NCBI GenBank assembly: GCA_031180665.1
Contig: JAPSLP010000024.1
Location: 1-64,000, forward strand
Source: Cupriavidus sp.
Lineage (GTDB): Bacteria; Pseudomonadota; Gammaproteobacteria; Burkholderiales; Burkholderiaceae
Reading direction: 5' to 3'
Length of the DNA stretch: 64,000 nt
Part shown: one piece after another, positions 51,770-60,993 of the stretch
How the letters are laid out: the number at the start of each line of letters is the position of its first letter
How positions within the stretch are numbered: position 1 is the first letter of the stretch
Notes under the pieces: model-generated
The model's database searches: none
The model's input: the letters and a program-made list of their open reading frames with translations, nothing else
What the model was told of the DNA's origin: nothing
Program-made: the position numbers and the translations under genes

Positions 51770-53602
51770 TTAACGCGAGAAGCGCGAACGGCCTTGGCCC
51801 TGGCGCTGGCCGCCGTAGCCGCCACCGTTGCCGCCATGGCGATTGCCGTAGCTGCTGCGGTTGCCGTCGCCGAAGCTGCGGGCACCGTCGCGATTGCCGC
51901 CACGATTGCCGTCGCGATCGCCGAAGCTGCGCTCGGCCGGCTTGCGGTCGCCGAACGGACGGTCGCCATATTGACGATCGCCGAAGCTGCGCTCGCCGAA
52001 CGGGCGATTGCCGTTGCCGCCAGCGCCGGCGGTGTTGCCGCCGTAGCCGCGCGATTCGCCGCCGCCGAAGCTGCGCGGCGCCTGCTCGCGGTCGCCGCGA
52101 TAGCCGCCACCGTTGCCGCCGCCGTTGCCGTAACCACGCGATTCGCCGCCGCCGAACTTGCGCTCGCCGCCACGATAGCCGCCGCCATTACCCGGGCGGG
52201 CACCGCCCGGCTTGCCGCCGAAGCCGGCGCGCGGCTTGGGCGTACGGCGCGGTTCCAGGCCCTCGATCACCGACGCGGTGATGCGGTTGTTGGTGAAGCG
52301 CTCGATCCGCTTCCACTGGAAGGCATCGTTGTGGTTCACCAGGTTGATCGCCACGCCCGAGCGGCCCGCGCGGCCGGTACGGCCGATACGGTGCACATAG
52401 TCCTCGGCCTGCTTGGGCAGATCGAAGTTCACCACGTGAGTGATATCGGGCACGTCGATGCCGCGCGCGGCCACGTCGGTGGCGACCAGCACGCGCAGGT
52501 TGCCGCGGCGCAGTGCCGTCAGCGTGCGATTGCGCGCGCCCTGGGTCATGTCGCCGTGCAGGGCGCCGGCGGCAAAGCCGGTGTCCGACAGGCGCTCGGC
52601 CAGCGAATCGGCATCGCGCTTGGTGGCGGTGAACACGATCGCCTGCTTCAGCGACGCGTCGCGCAGCAGATGGTCGAGCAGACGCTCCTTGTGCGACATG
52701 TCGTCGGTGAAGTGCAGGCGCTGCTCGATGTTGCTCTGGTCGGCACGCGCCGCCGCGATCTCGATGCGCTGCGGATCACGCAGCTGGCGCGCGGCCAGTT
52801 GCGCGATGCGGCCGTCGACGGTCGCCGAGAACATCAGCGTCTGACGGCTGGCCGGCGTCGCCGCGACGATCGCGTCGATGTCGTCCGAGAAGCCCATGTC
52901 CAGCATGCGGTCGGCTTCGTCGAACACCAGCATGTCCAGCTGCGACAGGTCGATGCGGCCGGCGTCGATGTGGTCGAGCAGACGGCCCGGCGTTGCCACC
53001 AGGATGTCCGGCATCTTCGACAGCATCGCCAGCTGCTTCGGATAGGGCATGCCGCCCAGGATGCTCGCGCAGATGATGCGGCGCAGATGGCGGCCGTACT
53101 TGGCGGCGGCTTCGGTCACCTGCAGCGCCAGTTCGCGGGTCGGCGTCAGCACCAGCAGCGACGGCTGGGCCGGGGCCGGGCGGGGACGCTTGCCCTTCAT
53201 GCGCTTGACGGGCTCGTCGGCGCGCGGGCGGTTCGGTGCGGGACGCTCCGAAATGCGCTGGATCGCCGGCAGCATGAACGCGGCGGTCTTGCCCGAGCCG
53301 GTCTGGCTCGACACCAGCAGGTCGCGGCCGGCCAGGAAGGCCGGGATCGCCTGGGCCTGCACCGGCGTCGGCGTGGTGTAGTTGGCTTCGGTCAGCGCGC
53401 GCAGGATCGCGGCATCGAGGCCGAGCGCGGCGAAACCGTCGGCCGCCGAGGCGACGACTTCGGGAGCGTCCTGCGGCTCGAGGATCGCTTGCAGGCGGTC
53501 CAGCGGGCTCGGCGCGTTGGTATTGGAAATATCGTTGGCGGAGGCAATAGGCTGCTCCGCACGGAATTCGTGCTGGGTCATGTCGTAAGGGTCTTGATGC
53601 AT
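51770..53602 (-). CDS. DEAD-box RNA helicase (RhlE-like) with C-terminal RGG-rich tail
   Basis: GFAALGLDAAILRALTEANYTTPTPVQAQAIPAFLAGRDLLVSSQTGSGKTAAFMLPAIQRI...LVFDEADRMLDMGF...HRIGRTGRAGRSGVA; long Gly/Arg-rich tail. Confidence 0.94.
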   Translation of the reverse strand: MHQDPYDMTQHEFRAEQPIASANDISNTNAPSPLDRLQAILEPQDAPEVVASAADGFAALGLDAAILRALTEANYTTPTPVQAQAIPAFLAGRDLLVSSQTGSGKTAAFMLPAIQRISERPAPNRPRADEPVKRMKGKRPRPAPAQPSLLVLTPTRELALQVTEAAAKYGRHLRRIICASILGGMPYPKQLAMLSKMPDILVATPGRLLDHIDAGRIDLSQLDMLVFDEADRMLDMGFSDDIDAIVAATPASRQTLMFSATVDGRIAQLAARQLRDPQRIEIAAARADQSNIEQRLHFTDDMSHKERLLDHLLRDASLKQAIVFTATKRDADSLAERLSDTGFAAGALHGDMTQGARNRTLTALRRGNLRVLVATDVAARGIDVPDITHVVNFDLPKQAEDYVHRIGRTGRAGRSGVAINLVNHNDAFQWKRIERFTNNRITASVIEGLEPRRTPKPRAGFGGKPGGARPGNGGGYRGGERKFGGGESRGYGNGGGNGGGYRGDREQAPRSFGGGESRGYGGNTAGAGGNGNRPFGERSFGDRQYGDRPFGDRKPAERSFGDRDGNRGGNRDGARSFGDGNRSSYGNRHGGNGGGYGGQRQGQGRSRFSR

Positions 53603-54341
53603 GGCACCCCTGCCATCGGCAAGAGGGTGGGCGCAGTGCAAAGTCTTAAAAAGGCTTCGGCGCCAATCGGAAGGCCGTGACGACAGACTCAGCTGGCAGT
53701 ACGGCGGCAGGCAGGGGGCGACCGGTGCAAGACCGGAAGCCGGGTCCCTGGCAGGCAAACAGCGACGAGGCTGTTCAACAGGATCGGAGACGAGGCGGCG
53801 TCAAGTGAGATGGCGTTCTGGCAAGCGGCGGGTGGTCGAACATTGAAACGAAACGACCGGAGAACCGAGCGACAGAGCTTGAGAGCGGAAGCGGCATCGC
53901 CTCTGGCCCATTGGGCTGGTCGGCGTGTGCACGGCTCGCATTGCGAACTCACGGGGCGCATTCTAACAGAAGACGAAAGATATTGCTGCGCTGCGAAAAT
54001 ATTGCCGGAAAGCGCCTTGCGGCGGACACCGGCACGGGCATCGGCGGCCGGCTATACCACGCTGCTTGCATACCCGAACCCCCGCCCTATACTCGCAGTG
54101 TCGACACCCAGTGCCGGCACGGATGCGGACAACCTCCCACCCGATGGCCGTCTTCAGCGAGTGCCTCGCTGTTCGCCATCGGCATCTCCGCAATGCACGC
54201 CAGCGCCTTCTTTCTCCGACTGTCCGGGTGGTCCGGATGGGCGGCCGCGACATCGGCGGAACCATGAGGAAGAGGACCTGTACCGTGGCTTGTGACGATG
54301 CCGCCAGCGTCGACCCAGACTGCCCGGCCCGTCCGCAGCCA

Positions 54342-54368
54342 GCCCGCCAGGACATTGGCGGGCTTTTC
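54342..54368 (+). terminator. Orphan terminator-like hairpin
   Basis: AGCCCGCCA-ggacat-TGGCGGGCT followed by tttcattt; no convincing ORF ends just upstream. Confidence 0.5.
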
Positions 54369-54546
54369 ATTTGTCCCGCGGTTCAGCGCCGCGCGCGAAA
54401 ACTCGCATTTCCGGATGTCGCCGGGACGCTCCGCGCCAAGTGACTTTGATATACTCCGCCCCTGCCATCGGCCGATGGCCGCGCGCGGTTTCACCGGTTC
54501 AGCGGTGGCCGCATCCCAGGGCGTCGCAGCGATGCCCGGCTATCCG

Positions 54547-54621
54547 CTCGCCGTAGTTCAATGGATAGAACGAGCGCCTCCTAAGCGCTAGATACAGGTT
54601 CGATTCCTGTCGGCGGGACCA
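54547..54621 (+). tRNA. tRNA-Arg (anticodon CCT), CCA encoded
   Basis: ctcgccgtagttcaatggatagaac-gagcgc-ctCCTaa-gcgct...ggttcgattcctgtcggcgggacca; acceptor CTCGCCG/CGGCGGG pairs with one G-U. Confidence 0.9.
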
Positions 54622-54789
54622 TAGAGTAGTTCGCGGCAGTTCGCCAAAGTCCTCCACTCCAAAGTAAATCAACCTCTTGCGCCGAATCGGCGTTCGCCTA
54701 AGTTCGTCGGTGACCGTCGGTATTCGTCACTTTTTGGGACATTCGTAGGGTCATCTTCGAATGTCCCTATATTCGGTGCCCCTAACGCG

Positions 54790-55640
54790 ATGCCACCCAC
54801 GGTCGAGCCATTAACTGCCACCAATCCGTAACGCCAAACGGCCCGCCTGAATCCCCGCGGACAACTCGTTCCAGGGGGCAGGTACTGGCACGCCGCCCCA
54901 AGAGGGCAGTTGAAATGGGGTCTACGTTGGCAAGGTGCTGGCTTCGCTCGAGAACGACGTCTTCCCCGTGCTGGGTGGCACGCGGATCTCCGACATCTAC
55001 GCTGGACCTGCACAGGAAAATTGAGGCCCGGGGCGGGACACCACGAAGCGCGTGCTGCAGCGCAGCGGGCGGTGTACCAGTACGGGACCATCTATAGGAT
55101 GGGCGCTGGAACAACTCGCGCGCCACCTGCGGCTAGCCAAGCTCGGACTTCAGCGCCGTCGCGCTGTCGATGTCCACGGCGGGGTTGCGGTCTGCTGCGC
55201 GACATCATGCCTACGAGGGCGATGCGGTGACTCGTTCTGACTTTGCAGCCCATGATGCTGACATCGGGCGTACCACCGAGTTGATCCAGGCCCGCCGGGG
55301 CGAGATCGACGAGGCCAAGGCAGAGTGCGTATCCCCGCCGACCGGATGAAGATGCACGACCCACACTTGGACAGCTCGCCCGGCAAGACCCGCTACATCA
55401 GCAACAACACGATGCGCTGTACCGCATGGGTTATTACTCCCGGATGACGGGGCACGGCTTCTGCGGGGTGGCCTCGACCGCGCACAATGAGCTACGCTTC
55501 CGGCCGGACGTAATCAAGCCACAACTGACGCACGCCGAACGCAACAAAGTGCGCCGGCTTACAACAAGGCGCATTACCTGGTAGAGCGCCGGGAGATGAT
55601 GCAAGCATGGGCTGATCATGTTGGCTCAATGATAACGACC
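54790..55640 (+). pseudogene. Decayed P4-type (tyrosine recombinase) integrase
   Basis: Across three frames: GKVLASLENDVFPVLGGTRISDI, KIEARGGTP/DTTKRVLQRSG, RMKMHDPHLDSSPGKTRYISNNT, DALYRMGYYSRMTGHGFCGVASTAHNELRFRPDVIKPQLTHAERNKV, AYNKAHYLVERREMMQAWADHVGSM. Classical P4-integrase blocks broken by frameshifts and stops; located directly downstream of tRNA-Arg. Confidence 0.85.
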
Positions 55641-55660
55641 AACTGGAAGCTACGAAATTA

Positions 55661-56866
55661 ATGAATAAGGGAGAGGCGGCTATGTACGAGATGACTTTAG
55701 AAGAGTTTCGTACTCGGAACCGGATCAGTGATGAAGCTTGGATCAAGAGCGAGTGCAATTGGGATGTGCTGAAGGCCATCGGTGCCGACCACACTGCAAA
55801 TCACGACCAGCTGATCACGACGGCCGAGATGTTTGCTAGAACGATTCAGCGAATCAGTGGTGTGCATTCTGTGCGCTTCCGGGTGAAGGATGCCGAGCAT
55901 TTGCTGGAAAAGATCGTCCGTAAGTGCGCTGAGCAGGTCGAGAAGTACAGGGCGATCACAGTGGAAAATTATCACGGCGTAGTAACGGACCTCGTGGGAA
56001 TACGAGCGTTGCATCTCTTCAAGAACGATTGTTTTCAGATCGATGAGGGTATTCGAAGAAATTGGCCGCTGGCGGAGACGCCAACGGCGTACGTCCGCGC
56101 AGGTGATCCAGAGGAGTTCCGGCAGTCTCTGCGCGCGCACGGTCTAGACGTAAAGGAGCACGGTGCCGGCTATCGTTCGGTTCACTATGTAGCTACCAGT
56201 CAGCCTGGCATGCGAAAGGTTTCCGTCGAGATCCAAGTGCGCACAATTTTCGAAGAGGGATGGAGCGAAATTGATCACAAGATCCGATATCCGAATTTTT
56301 CGGACAACGCGCTGATTGGGTATTTCCTCGCGATCTTTAATAGAATGGCCGGCTCAGCAGATGAAATGGGCAGCTTTGTGTTGCAACTTGCTAGTTCATT
56401 GAATGCTGCTGATGCTCAATTGCAGGCGGCAATGGGTGAGCGCGACGAAGCGCTCGCTAGCATGGACGCGGCTCTGACGGGGGCCCAGCAAAGCAGGCAG
56501 GAGGGCCAAGAGATGCAGGAGACTTTGGCGAAGCTTCGAAAAGAGATGGAGCGCTTAAAGCGCAGTTCAGTCGATGTGACGCTAGCCAGCGATGAAGCCA
56601 TCGGGAAGAGCCGTCACACCGCTACAAATGCGCTTATGAAACTCGTGGCACCATCTCTTGCGGATCATGCAGCTGCTGCGATTCGGAGCCATTTGAACGA
56701 TAGTATGGCAGCTCAAGTCCGGAATTTGCTGAAAGATAACGCTATCGGTAGGCTTTCGGAGTACACCGAAGCGAGTTCTGTGAATCAGTTAAAGAAGCTG
56801 TTGGACGAAAGCGGAGTCTCTCAGGTTGGTGCTGCAGCTAAATTGCTTCGCAAGGAGCTTGAATAA
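55661..56866 (+). CDS. RelA/SpoT-domain protein (small alarmone synthetase-like) with C-terminal coiled coil
   Basis: RFRVKDAEHLLEKIVRK, VVTDLVGIRALHLFK, HGAGYRSVHYVAT, VSVEIQVRTIFEEGWSEIDHKIRYP; then a predicted coiled coil LRKEMERLKRSS. Start 55661 or 55682 (the latter preceded by gggagagg). Confidence 0.88.
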   Translation: MNKGEAAMYEMTLEEFRTRNRISDEAWIKSECNWDVLKAIGADHTANHDQLITTAEMFARTIQRISGVHSVRFRVKDAEHLLEKIVRKCAEQVEKYRAITVENYHGVVTDLVGIRALHLFKNDCFQIDEGIRRNWPLAETPTAYVRAGDPEEFRQSLRAHGLDVKEHGAGYRSVHYVATSQPGMRKVSVEIQVRTIFEEGWSEIDHKIRYPNFSDNALIGYFLAIFNRMAGSADEMGSFVLQLASSLNAADAQLQAAMGERDEALASMDAALTGAQQSRQEGQEMQETLAKLRKEMERLKRSSVDVTLASDEAIGKSRHTATNALMKLVAPSLADHAAAAIRSHLNDSMAAQVRNLLKDNAIGRLSEYTEASSVNQLKKLLDESGVSQVGAAAKLLRKELE

Positions 56867-56934
56867 TCCATTGGATTTTTGTGACCGCTTCGGCGTTACA
56901 GCCAATGAGCTGGATACCCCCTTGTAATTCATGA

Positions 56935-56992
56935 GACATTGGATGGCGCGCACCATAGCGCCGCTGAAGAGGAGGGGGCGTGCTTTGGTCAT
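56935..56992 (-). pseudogene. Fragment of phage-type hypothetical protein (RPILFSGPMVRAL-like N-terminus)
   Basis: Minus-strand MTKARPLLFSGAMVRAIQ resembles the frequent prophage N-terminal motif; ORF then diverges. Confidence 0.35.
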
Positions 56993-57349
56993 GCTAGGGG
57001 GCAGTGAGAAGCGCGGCGCGGACGCCATCAGCAAAGCGGCCAAGCGTCGTATCCCATGCATTCGTGCCATGCCCGGCCATCACCAGCCCGCAGTCGCGCG
57101 CGAGGTTTCCAGTCTTCTTTCCGGCACTGCGCTGGCATGGTCGATTCGCTCATCTGAAGTCCTTCATCGGTGCGAAGATGGTGACCATCAACCCACCTTC
57201 ACCCAGCTCGATAGCGGCTGGAGCGGCCGCTTCTCCCTGCGCGCTTGATCTCATGTGCCAGCCTTTCCAATTGCGTGACGCGCCGCCAACGCAACGTTGG
57301 TCTCCCTGGCCGCGACCAGGAGCGATTCCACTTCGGCGAGTTCGCATCA

Positions 57350-57560
57350 GCGGTCCCGCGCTTGGCAACGATCTGCTCGTCCGCCTCTTCTTCGATCCAG
57401 CCGCTGGCGCGGCCGAGCTTGATTGTGCGGAGAACGTGTGTTCCTTGATGCGCTTGTAAATCGCGGTCTTGCCCCGGACCATCAGCAGGTTGAACTCTGG
57501 CACCCGGATGTATCCGCCGTTGGGAAGCAGCTCGGTCGGGCTGACACCGGACCGGGGGAA
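57350..57560 (-). pseudogene. AlpA-like phage regulator/excisionase remnant, frameshifted
   Basis: Minus strand: LPNGGYIRVPEFNLLMVRGKTAIYKRIKEHTF in one frame, IKLGRASGWIEEEADEQIVAKRG in another. Confidence 0.6.
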
Positions 57561-58025
57561 TCTGGCTAGACGTGCTGCCGGGCAGCACGGGCACACAGTT
57601 CGTTCACATGTCGGTCTACCAGCTCAGTGGACGTTGATCGTATGCGATTGCCCTGAACCTCGGGCAAGGGTGCGTAGCCCCGATCGCGGGGACTTGCTCA
57701 TAGGCTTCCGCTGGAAGGCGGCAGCGGGCAGCCAGCTTGCTGTTCCCCCATGCTTTTTCATCCTTTTGCGGGCTAAAGCCCCGCGAATTTGATGGTGGTC
57801 GGCTCCAGGTCGACCCAGTGAGTGATTTTAAGGGCACCACAGAATTCGTCTGCGCAGAGAAACGGTTTCAGCTGAATTTATGAATCCCGTTGGCGAAACC
57901 ACTCTCCCTATCCGATTTAGCATCAGCCGCGCTTCGCGGCTCGTGGTCCGCGACGCCGGACGCCGCTCGTGCGCTCATGGCTGCGCGCGGCGGCGTCCGG
58001 CTCTACGGCAAAGGGCCGCCGACGA

Positions 58026-58493
58026 TCAGGCGCCGTCGAGGAAGAGACTACGCTGGCCCAGGCGCGTGCCGAGCGCATCGGGCGGCAGGCTCATGCTGGC
58101 GGGATCGATGGCGGGGTCGATGGCGGGGTCGGTGCTGCGCACCAGGGTCGGATCCGCGGGCGCCATGCCCGGTTGCGCGCCCGGCGCGGCGGCCTGCGCG
58201 TAGGGATCCCCGGCAACCGGTGCGGCGGCCTGAGCCGGCGTCGTTGCCGCGGGCATGCCTTGCATCGGGTGAGCCGACGGCATCGCCTGCGCGGTGGGCG
58301 CGGACTGGATCGATTGGGCGGATTGGGCGGATTGGGCGTATGGCGAGGATTGGGTGGGCTGCATCGGCTGCATCGTCTGAGCGGCCGGCATCGGCTGAGT
58401 CGACTGCATCGGCTGGGACTGCTGCGCGAGCAGCGGGTACGACGCGATCATCGCGCCAGCCATCAACAGGGATTTCGCCAGATGTTGCTTCAT
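58026..58493 (-). CDS. Secreted low-complexity (Gln/Pro/Ala/Met-rich) hypothetical protein
   Basis: MKQHLAKSLLMAGAMIASYPLLAQQSQPMQSTQPMPAAQTMQPMQPTQSSPYAQSAQSAQS; signal peptide and RBS-like gaggtacacgaatg. Confidence 0.65.
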   Translation of the reverse strand: MKQHLAKSLLMAGAMIASYPLLAQQSQPMQSTQPMPAAQTMQPMQPTQSSPYAQSAQSAQSIQSAPTAQAMPSAHPMQGMPAATTPAQAAAPVAGDPYAQAAAPGAQPGMAPADPTLVRSTDPAIDPAIDPASMSLPPDALGTRLGQRSLFLDGA

Positions 58494-58651
58494 TCGTGTA
58501 CCTCCATAAAACGCCGACAGGCATGGGAAGGTTCACTGTAGCGGCGAGGCGTCTGACATTCTGTTCGATTTTGCAACGGTGATTAACGAGCCTTGTCATT
58601 GGCGCCAATGCGGCTTACAACCACGCGCGCAATGGCGGCAACGTCGCGATC

Positions 58652-58741
58652 GTAGCAACGGTAGCAACGGTGGCGACCACGTCCACCGTGCCGACCGTGG
58701 CAACCGTCGCAACCGTGGCAATGGTGGCAATGGTGGCAATG
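58652..58741. repeat. 9-bp tandem repeat (gtggcaatg/gtagcaacg), ~10 units
   Basis: gtagcaacg gtagcaacg gtggcgacc acgtccacc gtgccgacc gtggcaacc gtcgcaacc gtggcaatg gtggcaatg gtggcaatg. Confidence 0.85.
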
Positions 58742-58957
58742 GTGAGCGAGGTACTTGCGGGCATGGCGCGGCAGCACGACCATGGAGGTTCGATGCGAAA
58801 GGGCCGGTGTAGAATCGGCGGCCTCTCGCCGTGGCGCGGAAACAGGCTGCGGCGCCGTGGTGGAGGGCGCTTACGGAGTCGACAATATGGACGGACAACA
58901 ACAAGCGATCTCCTGCGTGCATGAGGCCCGCACCGTCGATTCGCCAATGGCCGACCG

Positions 58958-60286
58958 ATGAAATCCATCGCGCATCCCCCACGCGTCGTCGCGATGGCCT
59001 TCCTGCTGGCGATCGGACTCGGCACGCTGCTGCTGGTCCTGCCGATCTCCCAGGCGGACGGGCAGCCCGTGCCGTGGCTGACGGCCCTCTTCACCGCGGT
59101 ATCCGCCGTCTGCGTGACAGGCCTGGTGCTGGTGGACACCGGTACCTACTGGTCCGGCTTCGGCCAGTCCGTGATTCTCGTGCTGTTCCAGATCGGCGGC
59201 TTCGGCATGATGACCGCGGCGACGCTGCTGGGCCTGATGGTCAATCGCTCGCTGCGGCTGCGCACCAAGCTGATCACGCAGGTCGAGACGCGCTCGCTGG
59301 GCATGGGCGACGTGACCAGCGTGGCGCGGCTGGTGCTGGCGGTGACGCTGGCATCCGAGGCGCTGGTCGCGACACTGCTGACGCTGCGGCTTCGCTATGC
59401 CCATGACCTGCCATGGGGCGATGCCGCGTGGAGCGGGCTGTTCCATGCGGTGTCCGCCTTCAACAATGCCGGCATTTCGATCCATGCGGACAGCCTGACA
59501 CGCTATGCCGCCGATGCGCTGATCCTGATTCCCGTGATGCTGGCGACCGTGGTCGGTGGTATCGGTTTCCCGGTGCTGCACGATGTCCGGCGCAAGGCAC
59601 GCAGCCCGCATCATTGGTCCCTGCATACCAAGCTGACCCTGGCCGGCACGGCGGTACTGCTGGCGATGGGCTTCGTCGGAGTGCTGCTGTTCGAATGGAC
59701 CAATCCGAATACGCTGGGCCCGATGTCCGCCGCCGACAAGCTGCTGTCCGCGGCCTTCGCATCGGTGGCGGCACGGACGGCGGGCTTCAATACCTTGGAC
59801 ATCGGCCTGCTGACGCCCGAAACGTGGGCGCTGCACTACTTCCTGATGTTCGTCGGCGGCGGCAGCGCGAGTACCGCCGGTGGTGTCAAGGTGGGCACGA
59901 TCGCCATCCTGGTCCTGCTGGTCATCGCCGAGATTCGCGGGCAAAGCGACTGCGAGGCATACGGCCGCAGACTGGGCGCATCGGCCCAGCGCCAGGCCAT
60001 CACGGTGCTGGTGCTCGGCAGCGCGCTGGTCACCCTGGGTACACTGGTGTTGCTGCGCACGACGGACGTGCCGACCGATCAGATCATCTTCGAGGTCATC
60101 GCCGCCTTCGGAACGACCGGCCTGTCGACGGGGATCACCGCGGATTTACCCCCGCTTGCCCAATTGACGTTGATCCTGCTGATGTATGCCGGCCGGGTGG
60201 GCACCATCACGCTGGCGGCATCGCTGGTATTGGGCGAGCGCCGCATGCCGTTCCGCTATCCAGAGGAGCACCCAATTGTTGGCTAG
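58958..60286 (+). CDS. TrkH/KtrB-type potassium uptake membrane protein
   Basis: LFTAVSAVCVTGLVLVDTGTYWSGFGQSVILVLFQIGGFGMM...FHAVSAFNNAGIS...SVAARTAGFNT...GGGSASTAGGVKVGT...FGTTGLSTGIT. Confidence 0.93.
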   Translation: MKSIAHPPRVVAMAFLLAIGLGTLLLVLPISQADGQPVPWLTALFTAVSAVCVTGLVLVDTGTYWSGFGQSVILVLFQIGGFGMMTAATLLGLMVNRSLRLRTKLITQVETRSLGMGDVTSVARLVLAVTLASEALVATLLTLRLRYAHDLPWGDAAWSGLFHAVSAFNNAGISIHADSLTRYAADALILIPVMLATVVGGIGFPVLHDVRRKARSPHHWSLHTKLTLAGTAVLLAMGFVGVLLFEWTNPNTLGPMSAADKLLSAAFASVAARTAGFNTLDIGLLTPETWALHYFLMFVGGGSASTAGGVKVGTIAILVLLVIAEIRGQSDCEAYGRRLGASAQRQAITVLVLGSALVTLGTLVLLRTTDVPTDQIIFEVIAAFGTTGLSTGITADLPPLAQLTLILLMYAGRVGTITLAASLVLGERRMPFRYPEEHPIVG

Positions 60287-60974
60287 ATTATTTACCGAGC
60301 AGTTCTCCTTTTCGAAGGGCGACAGCGTGGTCGTGATCGGCCTGGGCCGCTTCGGCAGCTCGGTCGCGCAATCGCTGATGCGCCTGGGCCACGATGTGAT
60401 GGGTCTGGACAAGGAAGCGGAGCCCGTGCAGGTCTGGGGCAACTACCTGACGCATGCGGTGCAGGCCGATTCGACCAACGTCAACGTGATGCGCCAGCTG
60501 GGCGTGGCCGACTTCGCCCATGCCATCGTCGGCATCGGCTCGGACCTTGCGGCCAGCCTGATGACGATCATGACGCTCACCGAACTCGACATCAAGGACA
60601 TCTGGGTCAAGGCGATGTCGGCCGAGCACGGGCAGATCGCGCAGCGCATCGGCGCGCATCACGTCGTCTATCCCGAAGCGGATATGGGCGAGCGCGTCGC
60701 GCATCTGATCACCGGGCGCATGATGGATTTCATCGAGTTCGACGACGGCTTCGCCATCGCCAAGGTCCATGCGCCGGCGTCGACCCACAACCAGACGCTG
60801 GCGGAATCGGGCGTGCGGGAGAAGTCGGGCGTCACGGTGGTGGGTGTCAAGCGCGCCAACGAGGACTTCCAGCACGCCACGCCGAGCACGCGTGTGTTGC
60901 CGGGCGATCTGCTGATCGTGTCGGGCCCGACGCGCAAGATCCAGTCGTTCGCGGGCGACGTGACGAAGCGCTAG
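60276..60974 (+). CDS. TrkA/KtrA-type RCK potassium channel regulatory subunit (TTG start, overlaps ktrB-like stop)
   Basis: LLARLFTEQFSFSKGDSVVVIGLGRFGSSVAQSLMRLGHDVMGLDKEAEPVQ...; no ATG near the N-terminus. Confidence 0.9.
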   Translation: MLARLFTEQFSFSKGDSVVVIGLGRFGSSVAQSLMRLGHDVMGLDKEAEPVQVWGNYLTHAVQADSTNVNVMRQLGVADFAHAIVGIGSDLAASLMTIMTLTELDIKDIWVKAMSAEHGQIAQRIGAHHVVYPEADMGERVAHLITGRMMDFIEFDDGFAIAKVHAPASTHNQTLAESGVREKSGVTVVGVKRANEDFQHATPSTRVLPGDLLIVSGPTRKIQSFAGDVTKR

Positions 60975-60993
60975 TTCACGGGCTCAACTACGC

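Noticed and set aside
51668-53680. 670-aa plus-strand ORF rich in Ala/Val
   Set aside because: Antisense to the DEAD-box helicase and its RGG tail.
57500-57900. Search by eye for an attR copy of the tRNA-Arg 3' end
   Set aside because: No clear direct repeat of ttcgattcctgtcggcgggacca was found by reading; right boundary of the element left undefined rather than claimed.
58583-58783. His/Cys-rich 66-aa minus ORF (HCHHCHHCHGCDGCHGRHGG) that looks metal-binding
   Set aside because: It is the translation of the 9-bp tandem repeat; no RBS or conserved flanks, and its composition is explained by the repeat alone.
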